Shown here: piece after piece, positions 1-8,650 of the stretch | Layout of the letters: each line of letters opens with the position of its first letter | Numbering within the stretch: position 1 is the stretch's first letter | NCBI RefSeq assembly: GCF_029057325.1 | Contig: NZ_JAICZW010000013.1 | Span: forward strand, 1 to 61,584 | Direction of reading: 5' to 3' | Source: Bacteroides sp. | GTDB taxonomy: Bacteria > Bacteroidota > Bacteroidia > Bacteroidales > Bacteroidaceae | DNA: 61,584 bases | Translations under genes and position numbers: made by a program | Notes under the pieces: generated by a model | Database searches by the model: none | Seen by the model: only the letters and a program-made list of their open reading frames with translations | Told to the model about the DNA's origin: nothing

Positions 1-389
1 TAATACGTTTTAAAGGTTGATACCTTATTAGCTTTAAGTTATTCAATCAAAGTGTCAACGAATGACGTTGCAAATATAGGGAAACTTTTCAATCCTCAGC
101 GCCGCTTCGCCATTTTTTTATTTTATTAATACTAAAACGTCAGGTTTCCCCTCTTCATACAAAGCCATCCGGCGTTCGGTTCTCCTCCCTCATGGCATGG
201 AGTCCGGCATAGCGGTCGAGAGACAAGAAGAATCGGAGAATAAAGCAAGCATTGACCGGCACAATTTGTGGGAGAAGCACGGCTTTTATATCTAAGGGAG
301 TTAGAGGAGTTTAAAGTCGTAAATATTTACATAATTCATTTTCCTCCCGGAAATTCCGCCACACGCTGTCCTTCCCGCCCGCATCTTGT

Positions 390-511
390 CCGGTCCTTTT
401 CTGCTTCGTAGTTTCTTCGGTGTTTCTTCGGACGTTCTTCGGACATTCTTCGGTCCTAGGGAGTGGAGTTTGTCCGAAGAACGTCCGAAGCCGAATAGGC
501 CCTGGTAGGGG
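390..511 (-). repeat. Dispersed hairpin repeat, copy A
   Basis: This ~120 bp block is the near-identical reverse complement of 53681-53804. It is built from TTCGGACGTTCTTCGG and its complement CCGAAGAACGTCCGAA around a spacer containing CCTAGG, so it can fold into a 16-bp stem. On the plus strand the left arm is present twice in overlapping form (427-442 and 439-454, the second with one change) and the right arm starts at 474. Weaker similarity to the other copy continues on both sides, so the full element may exceed 200 bp. Its function is unknown. Confidence 0.75.
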
Positions 512-800
512 TGGGATAAGATGCAGGCAGGAAGAACCGAGAAAAAAGCAGGAAAGAGCAAGTTCTTCCACCGGCACGTTCCGGTTGCGGAAAGAGGAAG
601 GAAAACATTTTACATTCAGAAAAACACGAAGAAACGATGGAGGCGACAAACGAAGGTTTTCCCATAAAAAACGGTCGTAAGACTGCAACCGGCACCTCCT
701 CTCAGGACGTAAAACTGCGCAATCCGCCGCATAATAGCGCAAATGCGTACGAAAGCAAAAAAAACGGGCACAAAACGTTTCTTTTTGCCCTGATTTCTAT

Positions 801-808
801 TACTTTTG
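801..808 (+). promoter_or_regulatory. Bacteroides -7 box for the 991-aa gene
   Basis: TACTTTTG fits the TAnnTTTG -7 consensus of the primary Bacteroides sigma factor and lies 30 bases before the ATG at 839. No clear TTTG -33 box at the right spacing was found. Confidence 0.5.
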
Positions 809-838
809 TGTCTTGAAACCCATTAAATAGCAGAAACC

Positions 839-3814
839 ATGCTCAGCAAGTTTAAATTGAACCAGCTATACTTCAAGGACACGCAGTTTGCCAACCTGAT
901 GACACGCCGCATCTTCAATATCCTCTTGATAGCCAACCCATACGACGCCTTCATGCTTGAAGACGACGGCCGCATCGACGAAAAGATATTCAACGAATAC
1001 ACCTCGCTCTCCTTGCGCTACCCGCCCCGTTTCACCCAAGCCACCACCTGCGAAGAGGCTTTGGCGCAGCTTTCCACCATCTCGTTCGACCTCATCATCT
1101 GCATGCCGGGCACGGGCGACAACGACAGCTTCGACGTGGCGCGCCACATCAAAAGCCTGTATGAGCAGATTCCGATGGTGATACTGACCCCTTTCAGCCA
1201 CGGCATCACCAAACGCATCGCGCATGAAGACCTCAGTCCCTTCGAATACGTGTTCTGCTGGCTGGGAAACACCGACCTGCTGGTATCCATCATCAAGCTG
1301 ATAGAGGACAAGATGAACCTGGAGCACGACGTGAACGAAGTGGGCGTGCAGCTCATCCTGCTGGTGGAAGACGGCATCCGCTTCTACTCCTCCATCCTGC
1401 CCAACCTCTACAAGTTCGTACTGAAGCAGAGCCAGGAGTTCTCTACCGAAGCGCTGAACGCCCACCAACGCACGCTGCGTATGCGCGGACGGCCCAAGAT
1501 AGTGCTGGCACGTACGTATGAAGAGGCCATCGGACTCTACGGGAAATACAAGAACAACATACTGGGAGTCATCACCGACGTGCGCTTCCCCCGCGTGGAG
1601 CGGGGCGAGAAAGACGGCCTGGCAGGCATCAAGCTGTGTGCCGCCATCCGCAAGGAAGACCCGTTCGTGCCCCTCATCATCCAGTCCAGCGAATCGGACA
1701 ACGTGGCGTATGCCGCCAAGTACGAGGCCGCCTTCATCGACAAGAACTCCAAGAAGATGGATGTGGACCTGCGCCGCATCGTCATGGAGAACTTCGGCTT
1801 CGGCGATTTCATCTTCCGCAACCCGGAGACGCGGGAAGAGATAGCGAGGGTGAAAAACCTGAAGGAACTGCAGAACATCCTGTTCGCCATTCCCGCCGAG
1901 TCCTTCCTCTACCACATCAGCCACAACCACGTCAGCCGCTGGCTCTACTCGCGTGCCATGTTTCCCGTGGCCGAGTTCCTGCGTCCCATCACGTGGAACA
2001 GCCTGCAGGACGTGGATGCCCACCGCCGCATCATCTTCGAGGCCATCGTGAAATACCGCAAGATGAAGAACCAGGGCGTGGTGGCCATCTTCAAGCGCGA
2101 CCGCTTCGACCGCTACTCCAACTTCGCCCGCATCGGCGACGGCTCGCTGGGAGGCAAAGGGCGCGGACTGGCCTTCATCGACAACCTGGTGAAGCGTCAT
2201 CCCGAGTTCGAGGAGTTCGAGAACGCCCGTGTCGCCATCCCCAAGACCATCGTGCTCTGCACCGACGTGTTCGACGAGTTCATGGAAACGAACAACCTCT
2301 ATCAGGTGGCCCTGTCGGATGTGGACGACGACGTCATCCTGCGCTACTTCCTCAAGGCAAAACTGCCCGACCGGCTGGTGGAAGACTTCTTCACCTTCTT
2401 CGACGTGGTGAAGTCGCCCATCGCCATCCGCTCCTCCTCGCTGCTGGAAGACTCGCACTACCAGCCCTTTGCCGGTATCTACAACACCTACATGATTCCC
2501 TACCTGGACGACAAGTACGAGATGCTGCGCATGCTGAGCGATGCCATCAAGGGCGTGTATGCCTCGGTCTATTTCCGCGATTCGAAGGCCTACATGCAGG
2601 CCACCAGCAACGTCATCGACCAGGAGAAGATGGCGGTCATCCTGCAAGAAGTGGTGGGCAACCAGTATGGCGACCGCTACTACCCCAGCATGTCGGGCGT
2701 GGCCCGCTCGCTCAACTACTACCCCTTAGGCGACGAGAAGGCCGAAGAGGGCACCGTGAACCTCGCCCTGGGACTGGGCAAATACATCGTGGACGGCGGC
2801 ATGACGCTCCGCTTCTCACCCTACCACCCCAACAAGGTGCTACAGACCAGCGAGATGGAGATTGCCCTGAAGGAGACCCAGACCCGCTTCTACGCCCTCG
2901 ACCTGCGCAACGCCGGACACGACTTCTCCATCGACGACGGCTTCAACCTGCTGAAACTGCACGTCAAGGAGGCCGAAAAGGATGGGGCGCTGAACTACAT
3001 CGCCTCCACCTATGACCCCTACGACCAGATCATCCGCGACGGGCTCTATCCCGGCGGACGCAAGGTCATCACCTTCGCCAACATCCTGCAACACGACGTG
3101 TTCCCCCTGCCCCGCATCCTGCAACTGGCCCTGAAATACGGGCAAGAGGAGATGCGCCGCCCCGTGGAGATAGAGTTCGCCGCCAACCTGAGCCGCGAGA
3201 AGGACAAGACAGGCACCTTCTACCTGCTGCAAATCCGCCCGATAGTAGATACGAAAGAGGTATTGGACGAAGACCTGACCACCATCCCCGACGACCAGGT
3301 GCTGCTCCGCTCCAACAACTCGCTGGGACATGGCATCATGAACGAACTCTACGACATCGTCTATGTGAAGACCGACGACTATAGCGCCTCCCACAACCAG
3401 GAGATAGCCTGGGAGATAGAGAAGCTGAACCAGCAATTCCTGGACGAGGGAAAGAACTACGTGCTGGTAGGCCCCGGACGCTGGGGCAGCAGCGACACCT
3501 GGCTCGGCATCCCCGTGAAGTGGCCCCACATCAGTGCCGCCCGCATCATCGTGGAAGCCGGGCTGACCAACTACCGGGTGGACCCCAGCCAGGGCACGCA
3601 CTTCTTCCAGAACCTGACCTCCTTCGGCGTGGGCTACTTCACCATCAACGCCTTCATGAACGACGGGATATATAATCAGGAGTTCCTGAACGCACAGCCC
3701 GCCCTGCACGAGACCAAATACTTGCGACACGTGCACTTCGACCGGCCGCTCATCGTCAAGATGGACGGGAAGAAGAAGCTGGGGGTGGTGCTGAGGCCGG
3801 AAGTCCATCGTTAA
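839..3814 (+). CDS. Receiver-like / PEP-synthase ATP-grasp fusion protein
   Basis: This is a 991-residue protein. The N-terminal third contains two response-regulator-like segments (about residues 28-125 and 175-310). The second keeps a likely phospho-acceptor Asp in ITDVRFP and a Lys in the IDKNSKK region. From about residue 430 it matches the nucleotide-binding half of pyruvate phosphate dikinase and PEP synthase, with GSLGGKGRGLAF, then AIPKTIVLCTDVFDEF and AIRSSSLLEDS. I do not see the phosphohistidine swivel motif or the PEP-binding TIM barrel of complete dikinases, so it is unlikely to be an ordinary PEP synthase. The family is annotated in Bacteroides as a PEP/pyruvate-binding domain protein. 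A role as a two-component-linked phosphotransfer or sensory ATPase is inference. Confidence 0.8.
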   Translation: MLSKFKLNQLYFKDTQFANLMTRRIFNILLIANPYDAFMLEDDGRIDEKIFNEYTSLSLRYPPRFTQATTCEEALAQLSTISFDLIICMPGTGDNDSFDVARHIKSLYEQIPMVILTPFSHGITKRIAHEDLSPFEYVFCWLGNTDLLVSIIKLIEDKMNLEHDVNEVGVQLILLVEDGIRFYSSILPNLYKFVLKQSQEFSTEALNAHQRTLRMRGRPKIVLARTYEEAIGLYGKYKNNILGVITDVRFPRVERGEKDGLAGIKLCAAIRKEDPFVPLIIQSSESDNVAYAAKYEAAFIDKNSKKMDVDLRRIVMENFGFGDFIFRNPETREEIARVKNLKELQNILFAIPAESFLYHISHNHVSRWLYSRAMFPVAEFLRPITWNSLQDVDAHRRIIFEAIVKYRKMKNQGVVAIFKRDRFDRYSNFARIGDGSLGGKGRGLAFIDNLVKRHPEFEEFENARVAIPKTIVLCTDVFDEFMETNNLYQVALSDVDDDVILRYFLKAKLPDRLVEDFFTFFDVVKSPIAIRSSSLLEDSHYQPFAGIYNTYMIPYLDDKYEMLRMLSDAIKGVYASVYFRDSKAYMQATSNVIDQEKMAVILQEVVGNQYGDRYYPSMSGVARSLNYYPLGDEKAEEGTVNLALGLGKYIVDGGMTLRFSPYHPNKVLQTSEMEIALKETQTRFYALDLRNAGHDFSIDDGFNLLKLHVKEAEKDGALNYIASTYDPYDQIIRDGLYPGGRKVITFANILQHDVFPLPRILQLALKYGQEEMRRPVEIEFAANLSREKDKTGTFYLLQIRPIVDTKEVLDEDLTTIPDDQVLLRSNNSLGHGIMNELYDIVYVKTDDYSASHNQEIAWEIEKLNQQFLDEGKNYVLVGPGRWGSSDTWLGIPVKWPHISAARIIVEAGLTNYRVDPSQGTHFFQNLTSFGVGYFTINAFMNDGIYNQEFLNAQPALHETKYLRHVHFDRPLIVKMDGKKKLGVVLRPEVHR

Positions 3815-3835
3815 ACAAATAAAAGAGATTACAAC

Positions 3836-4102
3836 ATGTCAAACCATACAACCACCCCCGAAGCCGACCGCATCCACTTCGCCGTACTGGCCATAGAAGC
3901 CGGGGCAAAGAAGTTGGGAATCTCTCCCGCCGAAATGCAGAAAAGGCTGGAGAAACAAGACCTCTTCAGGAAACGAATCCTGAAGTTTTACGACTTACTG
4001 CATACACAAAGCATAGACTGGGTAGCCGATGACATCACGGAAACCCTGCAAAACCGGGAAGCAGCCGACCGCACTTCCACGGAGAAAGGAGAAAGCGCAT
4101 GA
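3836..4102 (+). CDS. DUF3791 family small protein
   Basis: This is an 88-residue acidic, helical protein with the pattern ILKFYDLLHTQSIDWVADDI, typical of DUF3791. It starts 22 bases after the preceding stop, and its stop overlaps the next ATG by four bases (ATGA), so it is co-translated with the DUF3990 gene. DUF3791 and DUF3990 genes occur side by side in gut Firmicutes and Bacteroidetes in toxin-antitoxin-like pairs. The function of this protein is not established. Confidence 0.7.
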   Translation: MSNHTTTPEADRIHFAVLAIEAGAKKLGISPAEMQKRLEKQDLFRKRILKFYDLLHTQSIDWVADDITETLQNREAADRTSTEKGESA

Positions 4103-4383
4103 TTACCCTCTACCACGGCTCCCCCTTCCGTGTGCCCGCCCCGCTGGTCAGCGCAGGAAGAAAGAACCTCGATTTCGGACAGGGATTCTACCTCACCCGC
4201 CTCCGCGAACAGGCAGAGGCATGGGCTATCATCCTGAGTAGCCGCCAAAAAGGGAGCCATCCCCTTGAAGCGTGGCTCAACATCTACGAATTCGACCTTG
4301 AAGGCACCCTTACCGACGGTTACCGCCTGCATCACGTGGGCAGCCATCCCATCACCCTCGAAGAGAAAGGAGGCATCCTATGA
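4099..4383 (+). CDS. DUF3990 family protein, short
   Basis: This is a 94-residue protein whose first ~75 residues match DUF3990, with the typical start ITLYHGSPFRV and the block LDFGQGFYLTRLREQAEAWA. The YHGS and GFYLT motifs resemble the NAD-binding elements of ADP-ribosyltransferase folds. Family members are usually about 150-170 residues, so this copy lacks the C-terminal half. Its stop overlaps the ATG of the next gene. It may be an inactive remnant of a toxin-like ADP-ribosyltransferase still flanked by two DUF3791 proteins. Confidence 0.65.
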   Translation: MITLYHGSPFRVPAPLVSAGRKNLDFGQGFYLTRLREQAEAWAIILSSRQKGSHPLEAWLNIYEFDLEGTLTDGYRLHHVGSHPITLEEKGGIL

Positions 4384-4589
4384 ACGAAATCCTGCTTTGG
4401 CGCAAGATAGCCCGAATCATCTTGCTGCTTGCCGAACGGCTTGACATAAAGCCGGAGCGTGCCCTCAGCATATTCTACGGCAACGATGTATGCACCATGC
4501 TCCACACCCCCCGCTACGGGCTTCACCTGATGAGCGATGCCTATATCGTGGACGAAATCATGCTGGAACTTCAGCAGAAACAGGAATAA
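4380..4589 (+). CDS. Second DUF3791 family small protein
   Basis: This 69-residue protein contains ERLDIKPERALSIFY and the ending LHLMSDAYIVDEIMLELQ, a pattern common in DUF3791 proteins. It overlaps the preceding DUF3990 stop by four bases and lies just upstream of menA. It is shorter than, and clearly different from, the first DUF3791 protein at 3836, so the DUF3990 gene is bracketed by two unlike partners. Confidence 0.65.
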   Translation: MNEILLWRKIARIILLLAERLDIKPERALSIFYGNDVCTMLHTPRYGLHLMSDAYIVDEIMLELQQKQE

Positions 4590-4618
4590 AACTCCCCCTC
4601 GACAAACCATACAACCTC

Positions 4619-5527
4619 ATGAGAACCATCACCCCCAACTCCCCCCTTGCCTGGCTGCTCGCCGCCCGTCCCAAGACACTGACGGGCGCCATCATCCCCG
4701 TGCTGCTGGGCAGCGCCCTCGCCTTCGGCGACGGGCAGTTCAAGAGTACGCCCGCCCTGCTATGCGCGCTCTTCGCCTGCTCCATGCAGATAGCCGCCAA
4801 CTTCATCAACGACCTCTTCGACTTCCTGAAAGGAGCCGACCGCGAAGACCGCCTGGGGCCGCAGCGCGCCTGTGCCGAAGGCTGGATTACGCCCCGTGCC
4901 ATGCGACGGGGCATCGGGCTGACGCTGCTGCTCTCCTGCTTCGCCGGATTGGGCGTGCTGTTCAGCGTCCGGGGGCAACTGCCCTATGGAGGCTGGGAAC
5001 TGGTGGCACTGGGAACGGTGTGCATCCTGTTCGCCTTCCTCTATACCACACTGCTCTCCTACCGGGGATGGGGCGACGTGCTGGTGCTGGTGTTTTTCGG
5101 CTTCGTGCCCGTGGGCGGCACCTACTATGTGCAGGCACTTGCACTGAACATGGATGTAGCGGTTCTGTCGCTTGTCAGCGGGCTCACCATCGACTGCCTG
5201 CTGATGGTGAACAACTACCGCGACCGCGAGCAAGATGCCGTGAGCGGCAAGCGCACACTGGTGGTACGCTACGGCAAGAGGTTCGGTGAAAACATGTATT
5301 TGGCATTAGGCATCGCCGCCACGCTGCTCTGCCTGTGGTTTGTCCACACGGGCAGGCTGACCCCGACGGAGTTCCTCTGGGCACCCTGCGTTTACCTCTG
5401 CCTGCACGCGCTGACCTGGCGACGGATGGTGCGGATAGGTAGCGGCAAGGAGCTGAACAGCATTCTGGGCGAGACCTCGCGCAACATGCTGTTGCTGGGA
5501 GTGTTGCTGGCGGTGGCGATGGCGTGA
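4619..5527 (+). CDS. menA: 1,4-dihydroxy-2-naphthoate octaprenyltransferase
   Basis: This UbiA-family membrane prenyltransferase attaches the polyprenyl tail to dihydroxynaphthoate in menaquinone synthesis. The Asp-rich motif NDLFDFLKGAD and the second motif NNYRDREQD are both present, with about eight hydrophobic helices over 302 residues. I chose the ATG at 4619 because the protein then begins MRTITPNSPLAWLLAARPKT, the normal family N-terminus. A longer reading from 4490 only adds sequence that overlaps the upstream gene. The prenyl donor is probably made by the trans-prenyltransferase at 49.6 kb. Confidence 0.93.
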   Translation: MRTITPNSPLAWLLAARPKTLTGAIIPVLLGSALAFGDGQFKSTPALLCALFACSMQIAANFINDLFDFLKGADREDRLGPQRACAEGWITPRAMRRGIGLTLLLSCFAGLGVLFSVRGQLPYGGWELVALGTVCILFAFLYTTLLSYRGWGDVLVLVFFGFVPVGGTYYVQALALNMDVAVLSLVSGLTIDCLLMVNNYRDREQDAVSGKRTLVVRYGKRFGENMYLALGIAATLLCLWFVHTGRLTPTEFLWAPCVYLCLHALTWRRMVRIGSGKELNSILGETSRNMLLLGVLLAVAMA

Positions 5528-5696
5528 TGCTCCTGTTTAACGGCTTTTCCGATAAAACCGCTTTTCGCCGCCGTACCACAATTCAAGCTTGCAATTCATT
5601 GATATGTTGCATTATGAAGGTTAATCTTTGTATTATGACACATTTCTTTAAAAAAAGCATGTAACTTTACCCCATTATCTATAAGAAGTAACCAGT

Positions 5697-7130
5697 ATGC
5701 AATTAAACGAACTCCACATACAGAACTTTCGTTGTTTCCATGATTACCGAATTTCGTTTGCGCCAGGAGTGACCGTGTTATTTGGCAAGAATGGCTCAGG
5801 CAAGACAACGCTGATTCACGCCATACACAAGGCTCTTAGTTTTGCTTTCAAGCGAGAGAAGGAAGAGAAGGATAACAATGCACTCAACCTTGGAGCAGGT
5901 TTCTCCGACCTAAAACCACGCAACTATAATAAAGATGAAGATTTGGTAAGAGACCCCAAGACCGGGCTTCCTTATCCCATGGTAAATATTCACGCGAATG
6001 CCACATTTGAAGGCACTGTGCTTGATTGGGACATGTATGCTTCCACTTCAACCTTCAAGATACAAGAAAGCAAATTTGCAGAGGCATTTTCTCTATTGAA
6101 AAACCGCATCAAAGAGACAGGCAAACTGCCTATGTTCGCATACTTCTCAGACGGATTCCCTCATGTCATCAAAAAGACAGAACTCAGCGAGACAGAGATG
6201 TCCCTTCGAAATCTTGGCTACCTCGGTTGGGATGAAGAAACAGCCTATTCCGACCTTTGGATAAACCGTCTTTCCAAGATTTGGACATTGTGGGACAGAG
6301 CAAACCGCGCCATCGCCCATGAGGAATCGGCATTGCGAAATTGCGAGATATTCAAAGCACAAAATATAATAAATGGCACCGAATATGAAGAGGATATAAG
6401 ACTGCACCAAGCACGCCTTGAGAATGCAAAGCGCGAAAAAGCCCGTTATGACAATGAGATTCAAGCAATTCAGAACTGCTTGGTTAAATTTTCTAAGGGC
6501 GACAAAAACATAGAAGTAACAGATTTCTTTGTCAGCGTCTATGAAGAGAGTGGACTTTGCCTCCAGACACGCGACGGAATGAACCCTCCGTTCCTCAATC
6601 TTCCAGCAGGCTACAAACGTCTTTTCTTTATGGTGCTCGACATCGCCTATCGCTCGTTCCTGCTGAGCAATGGCATCACGACCGACCTTCCCGGCATTGT
6701 GATTATAGACGAAATAGACCTTCATCTCCATCCGGAACTGGAGCAATCGATTCTTTCCCGACTCCAAAAGGCATTCCCAAGTGTGCAGTTCATCATCAGT
6801 ACGCACTCTCCATTAGTCCTTTCCGGAGTAGAGAATAAACCTGAAAATATTGTGTATAACATGCATGTCGAGAACAATGTGCGTACATTTAGTGTCCACC
6901 GCACATACGGCATTGATGCCAATAGTCTTATGGTAGAAAACATGGAGGCTGCCAACCGTACAGAAGCCGTTATGTCGAAAATACAAGATATCGAAGCATG
7001 CGTGTCTGCAAAAGAACTCTCCAAGGCAGAGGCTCTACTTTCAGAGCTTGAATCGGAAACCGATCGCACACAACCGGAGCTTGTGCGTCTTCGCGCTATC
7101 ATTAACCGTTTAGCAATCATAGGCAAATGA
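5697..7130 (+). CDS. ptuA: Septu-like defence ATPase PtuA
   Basis: This 477-residue RecF/AAA_21-type ATPase has Walker A GKNGSGKTT near residue 30, a central charged helical region (about 225-275), Walker B IVIIDEIDLHLHPE near residue 340, and the switch His in IISTHSPLVLSG. The next gene encodes an HNH nuclease and overlaps it by four bases (ATGA). That ATPase-HNH order is the hallmark of the Septu antiphage system, also used as the effector of some retrons. No reverse transcriptase or retron RNA is nearby. The pair is visibly more A+T-rich than menA and the AraC gene on either side, suggesting acquisition. Confidence 0.78.
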   Translation: MQLNELHIQNFRCFHDYRISFAPGVTVLFGKNGSGKTTLIHAIHKALSFAFKREKEEKDNNALNLGAGFSDLKPRNYNKDEDLVRDPKTGLPYPMVNIHANATFEGTVLDWDMYASTSTFKIQESKFAEAFSLLKNRIKETGKLPMFAYFSDGFPHVIKKTELSETEMSLRNLGYLGWDEETAYSDLWINRLSKIWTLWDRANRAIAHEESALRNCEIFKAQNIINGTEYEEDIRLHQARLENAKREKARYDNEIQAIQNCLVKFSKGDKNIEVTDFFVSVYEESGLCLQTRDGMNPPFLNLPAGYKRLFFMVLDIAYRSFLLSNGITTDLPGIVIIDEIDLHLHPELEQSILSRLQKAFPSVQFIISTHSPLVLSGVENKPENIVYNMHVENNVRTFSVHRTYGIDANSLMVENMEAANRTEAVMSKIQDIEACVSAKELSKAEALLSELESETDRTQPELVRLRAIINRLAIIGK

Positions 7131-7639
7131 GGCTCATAACCAAAAACTTCACAACATCAGTCGCTATTCGCCATCAGCAAGAACTGCAAGCTCAGAGACT
7201 TGACGAGCAGAGCCTTCTCGACCCCAATGTACACTCCGGGCTTAGTGGAAAAAGACTTTGGAAAATGGTGAGAGACATAAAGGTTATTCCTCATTTGTGG
7301 GAGCTCAAGCATCAAATGTACGAGGAACAGGGCGGATTATGCTGTTATTGCGGATTGCGCATATTCAAAGACTCCGAAGGCAGGAAACAATCCGTAGAAC
7401 ATATCATTCCTAAAGGTATCCAGCGCGAACTGGTGGGCGAATACAAGAATCTCTTGCTTTCGTGCAGCACTACCGAAGATGATGCAATCCTCATGGAAGC
7501 CGACACCTTATCTGAAGACTTGCATTCGGCAGCGGATGCAGGCTCCGGACAGCCTTCCCCACCCTACAACTGCTTCCTGAACTCTGTAGGCGACATGCCC
7601 GCCTTCTGCCTGAAGAACCGCGCGAAGTGGTTGGGATAG
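7127..7639 (+). CDS. ptuB: HNH nuclease PtuB, 3' end replaced
   Basis: The first ~125 residues match the TIGR02646-type HNH nucleases of Septu: CCYCGLRI supplies the first metal-binding pair, followed by SVEHIIPKG and YKNLLLSC. The second half normally follows, with the conserved His-Cys-Asp region, but here the reading frame runs at about base 7550 into the 3' end of the convergent AraC gene. The last ~25 residues are simply antisense AraC sequence. The gene therefore looks truncated at an insertion or deletion junction and may be inactive, although the ATPase is intact. Confidence 0.72.
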   Translation: MRLITKNFTTSVAIRHQQELQAQRLDEQSLLDPNVHSGLSGKRLWKMVRDIKVIPHLWELKHQMYEEQGGLCCYCGLRIFKDSEGRKQSVEHIIPKGIQRELVGEYKNLLLSCSTTEDDAILMEADTLSEDLHSAADAGSGQPSPPYNCFLNSVGDMPAFCLKNRAKWLG

Positions 7640-8466
7640 GTGAAACCCAGCCGCAGGGCGACATCGTTCACCGTCAGCTCGCCGTCGGCAAGCATCGACT
7701 TGGCCCGTTCCAGCAGTTTCTCCTGCAGGAAGACCTGAGGCGTCACCCCCATCTCACGGCGCAGAAGGTCTCCGAAGTAGCTCGGTGTCAGGTGAAACTG
7801 CTCGGCACACCACGCCACGGTGGGTGGTCCCTGCCGACGAGCCGGCTCACCGCTTCCGCCCCAGTAGCCGTCGAGCAACGCTTCCAGACGGCGCACGAGG
7901 TCGGACGGGTGCATGGCGCGTGTGTCGAACTGGCGCTCGTAGAAGCGGCGGCAGAAGGTGAGCATCTGGCCGATGCCCAGACGGAGCATGTGGCTGGTGA
8001 ACTCGTCGTCGGGCGCACGCAGCTCGGTGCTGATGTTGTTAAAGCAGTTCACGATGACCCGGCGCTCCACGTCGTACAGTTCCAAGGCATCGGCCACCTT
8101 GTAGTCGAAGAAGTTGAACATGTAGAAGTCGCGGCCCAGCCCTGTGCCGTTCAGCAGCTCGGGACGGAAAGCGAGCATCAGCCCGTGGGGGCGCACCCGA
8201 GGATTGAGGTTCATCGACACCACGTCGCCGGGCTTCATGGTGAACATCGTCCCGGAACGGTAGTGCATGCAGGTGTCGCGCAACACCAGTTCGCCGAAGT
8301 CCACCTCCATCAGCACCACGCAGTACATGCCGAAGTCCGTCGGGTCGAACAGCGAGAGGTCGGCGTCCTGCAAACGGCCCACACTGACCAGCGGATGGTA
8401 GGTGGGCTGATGAAAATAGTGGTTGAATCGGTCTATGTTTTCTATCGTTTCTACCTTTTTATACAT
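7564..8466 (-). CDS. AraC family transcriptional regulator
   Basis: This is a 300-residue protein with an N-terminal cupin-like sensing domain and a C-terminal double helix-turn-helix, including LTVNDVALRLGFTYPNHFAR and the closing SPTEFRKQL typical of AraC DNA-binding domains. It is transcribed divergently from the tryptophanase-like gene, 184 bases away, and may regulate it. Its 3' end overlaps the tail of the truncated ptuB frame. A -7 box for this gene is at 8488-8495. Confidence 0.88.
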   Translation of the reverse strand: MYKKVETIENIDRFNHYFHQPTYHPLVSVGRLQDADLSLFDPTDFGMYCVVLMEVDFGELVLRDTCMHYRSGTMFTMKPGDVVSMNLNPRVRPHGLMLAFRPELLNGTGLGRDFYMFNFFDYKVADALELYDVERRVIVNCFNNISTELRAPDDEFTSHMLRLGIGQMLTFCRRFYERQFDTRAMHPSDLVRRLEALLDGYWGGSGEPARRQGPPTVAWCAEQFHLTPSYFGDLLRREMGVTPQVFLQEKLLERAKSMLADGELTVNDVALRLGFTYPNHFARFFRQKAGMSPTEFRKQL

Positions 8467-8487
8467 TAATCTTCTTTAATTTTGGTA

Positions 8488-8495
8488 CAAATATA
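8488..8495 (-). promoter_or_regulatory. -7 box for the AraC gene
   Basis: On the minus strand this reads TATATTTG, matching TAnnTTTG, and lies 22 bases before the start codon. Confidence 0.45.
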
Positions 8496-8613
8496 GGTTG
8501 ATTATGGGTCTTATCCGTAATATCGGTAGGTAATTTAGGTATGCCAATAGAAAGAACGATAAAAAAGGTAGATTTTGCCGCAATATGTGTCCGTATGCGC
8601 ATCGGCCTTTGCG

Positions 8614-8621
8614 TATCTTTG
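8614..8621 (+). promoter_or_regulatory. -7 box for the tryptophanase-like gene
   Basis: TATCTTTG lies 30 bases before the ATG at 8651 and fits the TAnnTTTG consensus. The AraC promoter lies back to back with it in the same 184-base gap. Confidence 0.5.
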
Positions 8622-8650
8622 CGAAAAAGTCGAACTAAAAAAACAAGAAT

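Larger units (their letters stand above)
1..838. other. Gene-free left end with repeats
   Basis: I see no convincing gene here. The short frames in this stretch overlap one another on both strands and lie over a dispersed repeat (about 390-511) that recurs inverted near 53.7 kb. A short GGGAGTTAGAGGAGTTT block at 296-312 resembles the GGAGTTA palindrome family found elsewhere in the window. The last 40 bases form the promoter and leader of the next gene. Confidence 0.6.

Noticed and set aside
301..561. 86-residue protein sharing a long identical peptide with a frame at 53633-53905
   Set aside because: Both frames lie over the same dispersed DNA repeat with palindromic arms. Identity follows the repeat and falls off outside it, so a gene is not supported.
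866..2647. 593-codon open frame on the minus strand
   Set aside because: It is antisense to the 991-residue gene and reads a His/Val/Glu-rich sequence typical of shadows of G+C-rich genes. The same holds for the long frames at 1636-3015, 12921-14405 and 15131-16564.
4490..4618. N-terminal extension of MenA
   Set aside because: It overlaps the upstream DUF3791 gene in another frame and is not part of the UbiA family; ATG 4619 gives the normal start.
5528..7639. Retron with PtuAB effector
   Set aside because: No reverse transcriptase gene is present and the upstream gap is only ~170 bases. A stand-alone Septu-like locus is the better reading.
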